This document shows positions 46,301-61,300 of a stretch of 64,000 nucleotides of DNA, in pieces (position 1 is the first letter of the stretch; every line of letters begins with the position of its first letter). The position numbers and the translations under genes were made by a program. Below the pieces are notes generated by a model. It ran no database searches and was not told the origin of the DNA. It saw only the letters and a program-made list of their open reading frames with translations. The stretch lies in NCBI GenBank assembly GCA_030248065.1, contig JASAMV010000248.1, positions 248,001 to 312,000 of the forward strand, written 5' to 3'. Source of the DNA: Rhynchonema sp. JSB1_4 (Eukaryota; Nematoda; Chromadorea; Monhysterida; Xyalidae).

Positions 46301-49300
46301 CCAGCGCAAAATTTGTTCAAGTCGCGTGACTGGCAATCCATTCGCAGGCAGCCGTGTCGACCACCAACTGGACTTCAGTGCCGTACAACGTGGCGACGCC
46401 GAGATGGCGCACAAGCTGCATCGTGTGATTCGTGCGTGTGCTGAATTGGGACCGGTGCACAATCCCATATTGTCCATACACGATCAGGGTGCTGGCGGCA
46501 ATGGTTGGAGACGGGGGACATTTTGCACTGGGTCAGGGTCGGGCGTTGTTTTGACGTTTTGACTGCTCTGCTCTGATCTTGATTTGATGTCAATATTTTT
46601 TGTTCATTGTACAGTGAACTGCACATCGACCCAACGCTTGGTCCTTGTTTATCCAAACTCCGATTATCTCATGTCCTGCTCCTGACATCGATATGGTCCA
46701 TCAGTCTCGTCCCAGTCGACATCACCAAAGTGTGCTTGCTGATTCAGGAAATGTCATCAAAGAATTGGTGGAGGGCGCTGGTGCGGTAATTGAGTGCTCG
46801 GCGTTCGAACTCGGCGATCCGACGGTGGACGTACGTGAATTGTGGGGTGCCGAATATCAGGTATGATCCTGCCTCTTTACAGTGAATCGATCGGTACCCG
46901 GTATGTTGTTCTCACCGCACAGAATATTCTCAATATGAGCTGTTTGTAAATAGAGTGTTGACGGTAGATTGATGATCAAACTGTGGTTCACTAAAGACAG
47001 AGATTCACTGCGGCTTTGAGAGGAAGAATGAAGCGACTATCGGCGAATTTGGTGCTATGCGTTCGGTGTGTCTCAACTCGATGCGATACTTCAGGAAAGC
47101 GACGCTGCACTAATCAGACCGGACGGGCTGGAAGTGTTGCAACGTATTTGTGATCGCGAACGATGCCCGTTGAATGTTGTCGGACGGGTCACCGGCGATA
47201 ATCGAGTTGGTTGTTAAATTGCAACCCAGATTTATCCCAATACTATGCAAGTTGATTGCCTCCAGATCGTGCTTCGAGATTTCGATCAATCCGACCAACA
47301 CCCGGTCGATCTGGATCTCGATTGTGCGCTGGGCGACGTGCCGCAAAAGGTCGATATTGAACGTTTCAGTGCTTCATTCCTTCGCTTTTGCGGATCCATA
47401 AATTTACAGGAGTTCAAACTGAGCACAACACCTTCCAAGATCTGCCAGCCACTTGTCCTGCCCACGAACTTAACGATTCGCGACGCGCTCGAGCGTGTGC
47501 TGCGTCTGCCCACCGTTGGCAGCAAACGATATTTGACCAACAAGGTTATTGGACTTATTGTGCACTAGTTGACGCGCATTGTTGATTCGGGTCATCCAAT
47601 AATGTGCATACGATTATTGTTCTCACATTTTATTCCATGTCCGTTGTCACACGGAGTGCCAAATCAACTGTTTGCTTGACCTATTTGCGTCAACCATTAC
47701 AAAATCACCCGTACATCGCTTCAGGTTGACCGCAGTGTGACGGGTCTGATCGCGCAACAGCAATGCGTCGGTCCATTGCACACACCCTGTGCTGATGTCG
47801 GCGTGGTCGCACTGTCCTATTACGATATCGTTGGTGGCTCATGTTTGCACTGTTTTACTTTGTTGTTTGCCTCTTTTTTGCATTCTATTTCGGTCCGCCA
47901 ATGCGACCTTGACAATGAGCTTGATGCCAGCACCTCTGCTCTGGTGACGCGTCCCACACATGGGGGTTTTGCCACATGCAAAATTGTCGCGATATTGCGG
48001 CCCCAAAGCGAGAGGTCGCCTTGTTATCTGCAGCGACCGTAGAGCAGCTGGGAAGGGACGTGCGAACCCCACCCAACAAGACAGCTGCTGGGGCAAAAAA
48101 ATTATTCTCTGAAAACTTACACACACACACATGTACATACCATACGAAGGTGTGAACTGTCGCATGCAGGTAATAATTCTGAAGTGGCTGCTCGCTGGCG
48201 CCACCAAGAAAGACATCATAAACTGACTGACGATCGTGTTGACTCAACGGAAATTTATTGGGCACAGGAAACACGTGGGTTTCTGATCATGATTACACGC
48301 CACACTGCCTGCCAAAGTTGCAGCTTTCACAGTGCAGGAAAATGTTTTTGCCAAGTTGGGTGGTATATGAAAGCGGTAAACTTGGAAGAAACAAAAGGCT
48401 CACTAACGCAAAGCCAGCATATCACTTATAACTTTGTTCGTACCTTGTACACACTCGGTACAAAATGTCACATCCAAACGAAAAACAAGACAGGCAAGTC
48501 GGTGTGATTAATTGTCTGAACGAGACCGTCAGTAACTACCTGAATCTTATTCTGCCACGTACCGAAGTTTTACTCACAAAGCCCCGGGGGCTGTGAGTGG
48601 AAATTGCTGGGAAAGAGGCTTCCGACGAAAAACGAAGAGTCCAATTAGGGTCCTCAGGGGCAAGTTAGCACGGACAGCATTTTGACATTCTGCAACCATA
48701 TTTGAACGTGATTAGAACTATCTTCGTCCGAACGTGGTAAAACAACCGGAAAAGTACGATATTTTGGTCGCTGACATGCTGATTCGAACGAATTTGGGAA
48801 GTCCACTTAAAGCCCCAGAGAGTTCTAATCGGGGAGGGGGCTTCATGTGGAAAACTCCGGCATGTAAGAAATGCTTTCGTTTCGAAGCTTTTTCAGAGGT
48901 GTGAGAATTCTGCTGCATAATCTGGGTTCTGCACCTGAAGCTTTGCGGTTTTATTCTGTAGTCGTGGTAGCAGTAGCCACATACATAGATAGTCAACCCA
49001 AGCGCTGTGCCAAGTGCATTCTTTGCGGTGAAACGTCAAGTAAATGCCAAGTACATCCACTTTGTGTGGTGTCAGCGAATGTTTGAATGCGCGCCTAATC
49101 ATCAGTCATCGCGCTCGGTGTCCGGTTGCCGATGTATTTGTTTTTCCACACATACCTGTGTTCGCTATCGTCTTTGTTCGAGTGTGGTGATTAGTCATTT
49201 GTTGTGTCCTGCCCGAGTTTGCCATGTTCACATGTGTGTGTGTGCGTATGTGAAACATTTCTGACATTCATCATTCAGTATACAGACCTGCATAACGCTT

Positions 49301-52300
49301 ACGAGTGCAAGTGCGTATGATGCAGTTTCAATACTCGACATTATTTTGTAAATGTGGAATTATAGTTGGTCGACGACCTGTTGCGCCCAAAAGGTCGTAA
49401 CGACCAAGCGCCCAAATTTTGCGTTGGTTTTGGGCGCCAAGTCGCGTGGTCGTTTGGGCGCGTGGTCGCAGCTGGTCGCAACGAATAGAAAGAGAAAATT
49501 AATAAATGGAAGGGCTCTGTCCCCGAGGCTTGAACAGCAGGGCAGCAGCTGGAACGGACCAAGTCAACATCAATTCCATGATTAGGTCGTTGCCTTTCAA
49601 CAACTAAGAGTGGGTAAACAGACAGCTTTGGTTTGTCCACCAGTCTAATGCACTCTGACCAGCCACCTAATTCGCCGCCTAAAATTTATGTGCAAGCATT
49701 CACAGCCATCGGGATCAGGTGTGGCCTTTCCGTAATGTTATTTATTATACCCACTTGGCTGGCACTGCCAGCTTATTGGCTACTTTCGCCTGCCAACTGC
49801 ATTCATATGGTAATCCATGTTTTCCCATTGTCTTTCACTCTGATCTGATGGATGCAATACCTCACTCACTGCATGTCATTTCTTGGCTGTGTGCTGCACT
49901 CCGCACGGATCATTTTGTTTTGAACTTCATTTGTTCTCAAATATTTGTGCAGTGGTCCGAAACTTACTTTATGTGTTTTTGAGTCAGTCATCCAATTTTT
50001 AATGGTGCTGACAGCAAAAAGCTCCCTTCGCTGCGCGTTGTAAAATGTTCCTAAAATGTTTGCTCATATTTACTTCACGCCATTATTCACCGCGTCGGTT
50101 CGGATAAACACTATGCAGTCCCATATACTGCTTGTACCTTACATGTGTGCGCCACTGACTATACCCTGTGGACTTTTAAAGGGCTCGGGACACAACCGAA
50201 GGAAGGGCAACAGAGCGCAGTGTTATACATCGTTGGAAAGCACTGTGACAGCATATGTCACGCACAAATGTTAAGCTCTTTAGAGATTCGCTATCTCTTG
50301 GTAGAGCGACTTTTCGTTCCAGAAAAAAGTGAATTTTTTCACAACTTGAAACGACCGGTGCAGAAACCCCAAATGAGTTGAAAGTCAAGTAACACGTGGA
50401 TAGGATTACAACAGCTTCTGGATAACTTATCATGAGAACTTCAGTCGCTCATAGCATTGCTTCACTCGGTGAGGGTGCGAAATGTTCCAAAAATCGGCCA
50501 CATTTTTCGAAAATACAAGTTTGTCTCTAAATTTTGAGGCTGCGCTTTGTGTTGCAGAAATAAAAATGCAATAGAAAAATAGAGCATTTTCGAAAGTACA
50601 AGAAAATAAGGTTTTTAAATTTGGAAACACTTAGATAGCGGCGTGACAGGCCGAAAAAGACCTAAAAATTGCCACTAAACTGCATAGTTGCATTCATTGA
50701 CGGAAATGCGATGTAAATAAGCCACGTATTGCATTGCATTGGAAACGAGAAAGTCAGATAAACGCACAGTCCAACAATCTAGACGAGTTTCAAGACTTCA
50801 ACCCCCATGGTCCGGCTGCTGCAGCCACGCCAGCCTGAGTAAGATATTTGGCTATAAATCGTTACTGTTAAAGATTATTGCACATTTGATAGCACCAAAC
50901 AACGTAGCTTCAACGTAGCTATCGAACGATATATAACATGCCCATACTATCTCTTACTATGGGCAAGAAACGGTCAAAACTCCGAAACCGCACACGGTGA
51001 CGTGACGGTTCATTCCAGAATCGTCAAAAAAGCAGTTTTTTAACCTCTGCCCTTAAGGGTAAGAATTTATTGGGGCTTGTTATATATCATTCGAAAGCTA
51101 ATCCCAAGATACATTGTTTGGTGCTATCACATTTACAATAGCTGTTAACAATAAGCATTTATTGCTGAATATCATATTCAGGTTAGTATGGCTGCCGCGA
51201 GAGATCTGTGGACCTTGGGGTCTTTGGACCTTGATAGGTTGTTAAACCCGACGTTTCTGTCATTTTTTTGTTTCGAATCCGATACAATCTGTGGCCTTTA
51301 TGTGTTACAATTCTGGCGATGAATGTAACCACCTAATTTAGCGGCAATTTAATGGATTTTAAGGCCTGTCACGGAGCTAGCCATGAGTTAAAAAATTTAA
51401 AAACCTTATTTTCTGGTACTTTCGACGATGCTCTATTTCCCCATTACATTCTTATTTCCGCAGCTCTAAGCGTGGCCTCAAAATTTAGGGACAAACTTGT
51501 GTTCTCGAAAAATATGGCCGATTTTTGGAACGTTTCGCACCCTCACCGTGTGAAGCAATGCTTTGAGCGATTGAAGTTGTGATGGTAAGCTATTCAGAAG
51601 CTGTTGTAATGCTATCCACGTGTTACTTGACCTTCAACTCATTTGGGATTTCTGCACCGATCGTTCCAATTTGTGCAAAAATTCACTTTTTTCTGGAACG
51701 AAAAGTCGCTCTACCAAGAGATAGCGAATCTCCAAGGAGCTTAAAAGTTGTGCGTGACATAGGCTGTCGGAATGCTTTCCAACGGTATGTAGCAATATGT
51801 CCTGCTACCCTTGCTTCGGTTATGTCCCGAGCCCTTTAATAAAAGACCCAACCAAGTGCTCAAACTTAGCCACCGGGCCAGGCCGATTCAGCCTGCGGTG
51901 CACTTTTATATCTCGATTCCGCAGAGCGACTTCGCTACGGGCCTATCCATCGTCAAGATTTATCTTTGTCATCACTATACGCTTGGCGTACTAACTTTCA
52001 TTTTTCTGTACACAAGCCGCCGAGAGCGTGAATGTTTTGTATTTAGCTTTTGATAAAATTGCGTTTGTTCCCGGGTAGCCACGTTCGTTTTTAGGTTGCA
52101 GTTCGGTATGGGCCGTGTCGGGTACCCACTACATGTAACTGTTGTCTTACCGTTGGGTGCGCTGTACATGAGCTATGTACATACAGTACCGGGTGCAATT
52201 CCAGGCTGAAAGTTGAAGTCGCGTGCACGCGCGTGCGAAACAATGCAAAGTATAGACAAAAGTCGAAGTAACTTCGCGTGCACGCGACTTCAACTTTCAG

Positions 52301-55300
52301 CCTAGAATTGCACCCGGAACTGTACTACATACCATGTACATAGGATGCATCTGTGTGTTGTGGTGTGCCAACGCGAATCCCTCCGGAGTCCGTATCTATC
52401 GCTCCACCGGGCTACTCAGCCCCACTGCCTTCCGGCTCCGTATTTACAAACTTTGCTGTTGGCGACATTGCATTGGCATGCACGGCAGGCTAACGAAAGC
52501 AGATTTCGACGCGCTCAGTTGGTCGTTTCGGGCGCGAGCATTGCTCAACAAAGTTAACTTTGGGCTTGGGTACATGCACAAACAGAGACTTTTTTGAGCG
52601 GCAGTTGGTGACAGAGCATTCTGTAAGCAGATGCACATGTCATGTGGCCGGGACAATGCTTCGTTAGTCGTTGACAGATTTTTATTGAGTTGGCTCGCGT
52701 GTTGGTTGCCCATTTCGCCGACCATAGTTAGGCACCGTCACTGTTTTCCTGCGTAGCGACACTCTCCACATTTAAATGCACCTTGGCTATTTTCCACAGT
52801 CCACAGTATTTTTAGTAAAGTGGCTATGTTATGGATTGACTCCTGTGAGGCAAATGAGCTTCTACCGTAATCCAGTGAATGGTCTAGGAAAGTTTTCGAC
52901 GATAGGCAGCCCAGGCGGCATATTAAGTACATAAAGAGCCTGTGCGGTAATTCATGCGGCACTGCAATTTGAGTGGTATGCCTTTTTGGTTCGTATAAAA
53001 ACTTGCATTCGGCATCGTTTTTGATCGGCAAAAAGAAAATGTAGGCCAGAAAACTGCGTGTACACCTTTGTTCGTGAGCTTGGCCGCGAAAATTGTGGCG
53101 ACTTGAAGACAAATGCGATTCGGAAATTTTTGATGTTTTTGGTAAGCGCCAGTCGGCTAAAACACCATTGGCTTACAGTTACTCTATCACAAAGTCCGAA
53201 GTTGGTATTTGCGCGAACGAGTAGCGCCAGCTATTTTGTTTCCTAGCCGATCCAATCTCCTTTTCTTTGCGCCGCAGCTATACAACGTACCGTAGGTATG
53301 AACACTCCGTTATACCGCTTATCAAAACGCAATAACCGCATGTTTTGATCGCTGGTTTGCTTTAACAAATGCGTACTTCTCAATTTCTTACACTTTCAAC
53401 AATTTGCGTCTTGAGATATTTTCTGCAGATCTTGGCCTGTCTTCTATTCAACATGTAGTTTGGATTTAGAAGTGATTCGAATGTTCCCGAAGTCCATCAA
53501 ACGGTGCGGTGCACATCCGCATGTTGCCGCTTATGCAATTGCTTTCTCTTTGTCGTGATTGCCTTTCATTGTATGGCCACATAAAGCCAGTGCCGGACCA
53601 CGGCTGATCATGAGGATCATTGTTGTAGAGTTTTCTGTTTTGAAGCGTATATGGACTTCCATTGGGACCCACCAACATGCCTCAATCCATGAAAGTAAGG
53701 CTGCACTGCAGTTCATCACGAGCGTACAAGTGCATTCTGTATATTTGATGGCTACGTGATGGGGCCGCATCGGAACGCCGTTATTTCACTGCGCGCGCTG
53801 CTTGCGTGCCAACGAAATCTAGAAGCAACTCAATTTAGACCGCCACAAGCACTATTTGTAAGAACGCCAGCGTCTCATGATGCATCCATCCAAAGCCAAG
53901 CCGCAGTCACACATACTTTTTCAGTTCTTGAGTACTTTGCAGAATTCCCAAGCCGGGTTGTTTCCATTGGTCAAGGCGTTCTCGACACTCGCGTGACTTG
54001 ATATTGCATGAAACGTTGACCACATAAACGCATTCCTGGTCCGTATTCTTGAAACGAGCGCGTTTTTGGAACAGTGCTGTTTACAACGGTGAACGTTTAT
54101 GTATTCTGCTCTTGTGCCCAATAAGTGCACGACAGCCGTTGCGTGATCAGACGTTGGAGTGATTTGTACGCAACCGTCTGTCGATGGCTAACAACCTGCG
54201 CGCCGCGTTTGTTTGCATTCATGTTATACATCACAAGACGAACGTGTGTCCACTTGGCCTGATAGTCGCCGCTGCTAACCATTATGTCTGTTCTTGCGTG
54301 CACAGCTGTCACACATGCACGTGCACACAGCTGAACATTAAAAACGGGATATTCAGGCGGTCATTCCGATAACCCGGTTTTTGCTCGCGCTCACTGAACC
54401 GAGATTGAGACTTTGTTGCGTCGTTGCTTCGTCTCTCTCTCCCGTGGTTTATATACGTTGAAGTTAGCCATCCCGTTTAGGAGACCGGAAGCCGCGCATC
54501 AATTGCATTGGGCCACACGCGTGGACAAATTCAAGCGTGTGCAAGTATAGGCCACCACAAGTGACAAGCAACACAAGCCAAGGTGAACCATGCTATATCA
54601 GCTTGTCGTATGTGCGCTTTCACGGCCGAAACCCATTGAAGCGTGCACACATTCGCGTTTTAGTCCGAGAGATGCGCGTGCGTGTGCTGGTTCCTTTGAC
54701 TGCTTGGATGGCACCAAACCGCGCACGTGTACCGTCGCGCCCAAATGTGCACATTATGCATAAGTAAGCGACAGGCACATGCAGCACACGCGTGCCAATT
54801 TGTTGTGTTTTGTCATCGCCGGACCATACCACTTGTCGCACAACTTACGCACGCGCTTAGTCCTCCGGCGACGTCACGCAAGTTCGTACGCAAGACGTTG
54901 TTATTGTTGTTTAGTCGTTGTTGCTGTCTGCTGTCCGTCAGGACTTGCTTTTCGTTGTACAACTCACATCTGACTCGTGTGCCACTGGTTACGAAACCGC
55001 ACCTCTGTATCATGTGTGCGTCTCATTGTGCAGTCAAGCCAACGGCTTGGCTTTCCGCTGGTAACTAACTGTTGCAAAATAGTAACACCACAATAGCATT
55101 ACATCTATGTATGTCACACAACGAACACGCCCTTTCAATTTTATCAACGTTAGAACATCCAGTTTATCCATGCACGTCTACATATCTGTTGCATTGCGTT
55201 GCCTGGTCAGTGACGGGCGCATTAATGACTTTTTCTGCCGGTCACAAAATAACGCTTATCACGCGATGTGGCCAGTTGGTTGGAAGATGGCCCATGCGTA

Positions 55301-58300
55301 TAGCTGTGAGATGGCAGACTGGTGTATACGTTTTTGTGTGACTTTTGTGGTCAGATAATCTGCGTGTGCCAAACATGAACATCGGGGTGCTTCGACCATG
55401 TATCATTTCTTTCTGCATCTCACGGCATCACAATCCAACAGGCTGCGGTAAGCGACCCGCTACCGTGCTTGCTGTTGCTATTCTTGCTCACGTTTGCTGC
55501 AGTAATTTTTCGACAGGCTTTCTTGTTTGCTCCCGTGAGTATCAGCGAACAAACCCGAACCTATCATTCGCGAATAGGACCCGTTCCTCACGATGTATGT
55601 ATGTATTTCTATGGGATTTTTCGTTCACACAACGCTCGATGCTATTTGTTTGTTTGTTGTCCTTTTTTTCTGAGCCACATGAGACTTTACGTTTATTTCG
55701 GTACGTTGCGCACTCAGTTTTGTGCCGCGCCAAGCGCCTAGTCATGGCCCATCCACTTTTTATCGGACGTTCGTTGCGTAATTTACTCGCAATTGTTCCC
55801 TTTCATTTTCGTGCCCCATTTAAGCACACTTTTTTGTGCTCGACCAACCGTAAGCGCTGGATAAATTACCATTCTTATTGAATGTGTTCTGTTGCTAATT
55901 TTAGCTTTTTATGCTTTCAGATTGCACGCGCCAATTCAGTCAGCCGTACGAACATAGTGCCGTCCTGTAACTGTTACGCGTCAATGACGTTTCGGTAACT
56001 CGTTGAACTTCAAAATGTGAATGTGATCGTCTATCCCACATGATCAAGACGACAATTATGAATCTGACGGATCCGTTGCTGCAGCTGCAGGGCCAGAACG
56101 CCAGTCGGGCGCTGTTTCTGTTGCCCTTCATCCTGCTGTCGCATCTGCATCGCAGCAAAGGCGAGATCTGTTTCGTCGACGGCTGCATCTGCGATCCATC
56201 GACTGCCGCAGTTTCGTGTCGCAATCTGGTGCTGCAGGCCATTCCCCTGATGCCTGAATGGGTCGAACGTCTGGTGCTCGTCGACAATCATCTTACCGAA
56301 CTAGGCGACAACGCGTTTCGCGGCGCTAAACATCTCAAACACGTCATTCTCGTCAACGCCGATCTGCAGTATCTGCATCCGAACACGTTCAAAGGACTCG
56401 AACAGTCGTTGGAGACGCTCGACCTCAGTAACAACCAACTGGAGCGATTCCCGCTGAATGTGTTCTCGCGTCTGGTCAAACTCAAGTCACTAAATCTGTC
56501 CTACAATCTGCTGTCGGACTTCGACCTTTTGCACGAACTGGTCAGTCACAATCATCTGGAGTCTCTGTCGCTGGAGGCCAATCCATTGCGCTACTCGTCA
56601 CCAACCACTCGGCTGCCGATCGTTCGCGAACTGAACCTACGTCGACTCGACCACATTGTGCTCATCGACGAGCACGGCGTCACGTTCGACAACATGTCCG
56701 ACTGTCTGATGGTCAATTGTCGACGGCTGCATTTCGACCCGATGTACTTCCTGAACGTCACCGACCTGCATCTCGGCGCGTGTCGTGCCATCGTAGAGGC
56801 GTCCTTTCTCCGACAGCTGGTGTCCATCAGACGACTCGATCTGTCCGACAACGCGTTACGATCGCTCGACGATTTGAAGATACTCGATCGTTACGATCAA
56901 CTGACGTTTCTGAATGTGAGCGGACTGCGAATTCCCGACCTGACCGAATGGCACGTGTACCCGCGACGTGTCGAGATTCTGGACGTGTCGCGAATCGGAC
57001 TGACCCGTCTGCCCAGTCAGTCAGTGCCCAGTGAGAATCAGCTGCATCAGCTTTGGGCCGAGAACAATCAATTGAACAACATGTTGCTGCTGCAACGATT
57101 CGACAAACTGACACATCTGTCGTTGGCCGGCAATCGACTTCAAGGTCTGCCGTCGGTGCCGCCGAACGAATTGATCCCGAATCTGACCTATCTGGATCTG
57201 TCCCACAATCACATCGACATGATCGGTCATCACGCATTCAAACCGTACCCATCGTTGCGCACAGTCATTCTCGCACACAATCACATCCGATCGGCTGCAA
57301 TGGACGCGTTCCCCATCGTCGGCGATCGACATTTTGAGTACGTCGATCTGTCGCACAACGAACTGCGCGAGCTGCACGACATGGTCATGCCGTATCTGTT
57401 GACGTTGAATCTGGCCGACAACCAACTGCTTACACTCGAACCACCGCAGTTCTTCGAGGCGATGGTGTCGTTGCGTGAACTGGACTTGTCCAACAACGAA
57501 CAGCTGTTCGGTCAGGTCGTGCACAACTGCCCGAATGCTACTGACCTGCTCGAGAACTACGAATGCTACCCACACTGGGTGCAGTACGCCAACGGACTGT
57601 CGCGCATACAGCTGTTGAATCTATCCAACACCGGATTGCCCGGTCTGCCCAGCGACCTGATGATGAAGTGGCCGACACTGAAACACGTCGATTTCAGCCA
57701 CAACAGACTGCACGCCGAGATACTTGACGGTTGGTACGAAATGTACGCGTGGCCAAAATGCATACTGAGCTTGAATCTTGCGTCCAATCTGCTGAAGACC
57801 GTCGGCAAGTCGGCCGGTCTGTTCTCGGACGCGCCGTGTCTGATGCAGTTGAATTTGTCGCAGAATCCGTTCGAATGCGACTGCCGACTGTACGACATGA
57901 AACGATTGTTGCTGAAACAGCCGGAGGGCGACGAACTGATCGGCGATCTGCGCGACGACACCCAGTACTACTGCTACAATCCGACCAATCACTGGCAGTA
58001 CCCGTTGTACTCGTATCTGACCGTCGTCCAGCCGTGCACCACCGACGGCACTCACGCCGGCATCGTCACACTTCGCATCATCGCCGTGCTGGCCACCGTG
58101 CTCATCGGTGGTGCGTTTCTGTACGTTCTCATCTGTCGTGTGTTCGCCGTTCGACTGTGCAAATGGCGTCAGGCGGCCCACAACATTCAGTACTTGTACA
58201 AACCGCTTCGTGGTGCCGGCGTGGTCGGCGGATCCACCGAACAGCTCGCTAGTCCCACCGCGCTGTGATATTCATTCTCATGTCGCCTCATAGTCGCCAA

Positions 58301-61300
58301 TCCTGTGCTTCCTGCATGTATCATCATGTGTACGTACGTGCTCTCTGTTGCTTCCACGGGCTCTCTATAATTTTGTCGTTGTGCTTTGTTATTCGAAAAA
58401 AAACTTTCACATAAACACATGTCGTTTATCGCATGACACATTTTAATAAAACATCTGATATTAAACACCCACACTGTCACGCATCCGTAAATCGATATTA
58501 GTAGCACAAATGTAGGCTTATATTACAGTGGTCAATTAAAGTGATCAAATCACTTCGTTAACTCTGTACACAGTCGTCCGTCAACTCACCCCGAATGCCA
58601 TGTATTATTTCTCGCGTTCACTCGGGGAGGGGATTCTTTGAGGTGATGAAGTGATTTGACCACTGCAATATTAGCCCAAATGTAACAAATTATGAAGATC
58701 AATGAAATTATGTAGGTACATTAACTTTCCACAAAAAAGCGACAAAAGCAGGGCTGTCGTGAAACAAAAGCAAAAAATTGCGAAAACTGCTAAATTTTGA
58801 AAAACTTCACATGGCGTTGACGTATACATACATGGGCTTCTGGTACTGTGGTCAAATCACATAGTCAAATATTGTCGTCAACTCAATATATTATTTCTCG
58901 CGCTCCTTTGGGGCTGGTTGAATTTTCTAAGTAATTTGACCACTTGATTTGACGACCGTACCATTAGCGCACAGATGTGCACCGACCGCTACAGAAATTG
59001 TGGAACAGAACCACTACACATGGTTCAAAACTTCTCAGCAATCCGACTTTTCACGAATTGTGTTGTGTTGCCATCGAACTGCGGCCACAGCTTGAGTAAT
59101 TGAGTCGTGTCCCTTGCAACAGTTTGGATAATTCGCTTCATATACCTAATTTAGTCACAAAATGGCTAGCTGCCACAGTTCTGCGCAATTGCCATTATTT
59201 TCACAGGGCCCTCCGGTCCCGTTGTAGAACGATCTTGCTTGACCACACTCCATGAACGGTGTTATTATACCTTCAATTCGAAGTCCTTGCGCTGTAATAT
59301 TTAGAATTCAAGTGGCTGTGACATTTTTCTTTCATCTACTGGAAACTGGCACAATATAAACTGCGTCAGCCACAGAGTAAATCATAAAAGTCGCACACAC
59401 AGACTCTTACATAAGATTGTACATACTGTACATTGCAGCAGAATATACCGTAATTACTCCAGATCTAGGTAACTTTTACACTAATGCTCATTCGCAGGTG
59501 GGTGGTGCTGTGGCAGTGGGTGAACAACCGATCAAAGGTCTCATCTCACCGGAGGCCGGTGCGCGTATGTCGTTAGCCGAGTCGCTCACCAATCTCGTCT
59601 TTGCGCCAATCACTCAACTCAAGGTATAGTCGCATCGCATGTGTTAGATCTGTTGCTTTGTTCAACATTCGAAACGTCACAGGACGTGAAGTGCAGTGGC
59701 AATTGGATGTGGCCGGCCAAATTGGCTGGTGAAGGTGCACGTCTGGTGCGTTCGTGTCAGGCAATGTGCACCATGATGAAACATCTGGGCGTCGCTGTGG
59801 ACGGCGGCAAGGACTCGTTGAGTATGGCTGCCAGAGTTGGACATGAAACTGTCAAGGCACCTGGTCAGTCACAATTTTGAACAGGGTTGACTTGTCATGT
59901 GAGTTGCATCTAATGATTGATTTAGGCACACTGGTGATTTCGTCGTACGCACCGTGCACGGATGTTCGACGCGTTGTCACGCCCGATTTGAAATGCCCAA
60001 ATGGAGCTGGTATATCGCTGTCGGCGTTGCGCTTGCGCATTCCACTGTTCCACCGTTTTTCTTTTTTCTGAAAAAAATTTTCATTTCAGGCACGTTGATC
60101 TACGTTCGATTTGGCACGACATCGGTTGATCTCAATCGATTGGGCGGCACAGCGTTGGCGCAGTGCTACAGTCAGATCGGTGATGTTTCACCTGATGTCG
60201 ATGATGCACAAGTGTTCGTGGATGCGTTTGAGTGCACACAGAAATTGATTGCTGGTTCGTTAATTGGCGGTTTGATTGACGCATGATGCCCGAAGAAACG
60301 TTGCGATGCGTTTTACAGATGACCGATTGACATCGGGCCATGACGTGAGTGACGGTGGTCTGATCACGTGTATTCTCGAAATGGCATTCGCTGGCAATTG
60401 CACTGTGGACAGTGTGCTCAACGACATCGGTATTGAGCGTGCGGAAGGTGGATCCAAACCGTAGTTTATTGGCAAACGCACAAATGTAATTGCAACCGAA
60501 TGATAATTGTTTGGCCATTAGCAGACATTCTGCCATTCCTATTCGCCGAGGAGTGTGGCATCGTGATTGAGTGCTCATTGGAGAATGCCGCTGTTGTGCT
60601 CGACTGCTACCGACAGCGGCATGTGTTCGCACGGATCATTGGACGATCACGGGCCGTTTATGGACCTGATGCTACGGTACATTATCGGTAATTTGCAGTT
60701 GCAATGCGGCTCCAGGTCATGATCTTGATGAGGTCGCCTTGCCTCGAGGCGCCATTCTGATGGAACAACAGTCACATGGTGCATAACGCCGCACTCTCAG
60801 ACTCTTGGCTCACTCTTGGGGCGAAACTGCTCCAAATAAATTTTTGCCCAGGTAGCCGCAGTTTTGAAAGCTCGCTGTTATGACCCCTGCACGCCATTGG
60901 GCAACCTCCAACATGTAGTAGCATCAGCCACACATTCACCTGCCAAAGCACATTGTTCCAGATCAGCGTCACTTTGGATGATGTTTCAATGGTGAACGAT
61001 TCACTGATTCACTTACGACACATTTGGGAGCAGACCAGTTTTGAACTGGAGAAGTTGCAGTGCCACGAACAGTGCGCCAGTGAAGAACAGGTTCTGATGT
61101 TTCATCTGAACAGGCACTTTTTTAAATTCATATTTTTATGTTTTTGTAATTGTTGAAAAGAGTTTTAACATCACTTCTTAATGTGTGTAGCTGTTTCTGC
61201 AACGCTGCAAACAATTGCCGTGGTCACTCACGTTCGATGCCTTCACGCCGAAACCCAACATACCTTGGCCAATCAGGAGTTAATTACATTTTTTTATTTT

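Noticed and set aside
56040..58268. Long overlapping minus-strand and +2 frames within the LRR gene
   Set aside because: Antisense and shifted frames of a GC-rich LRR coding region stay open by codon bias. They have no family features.
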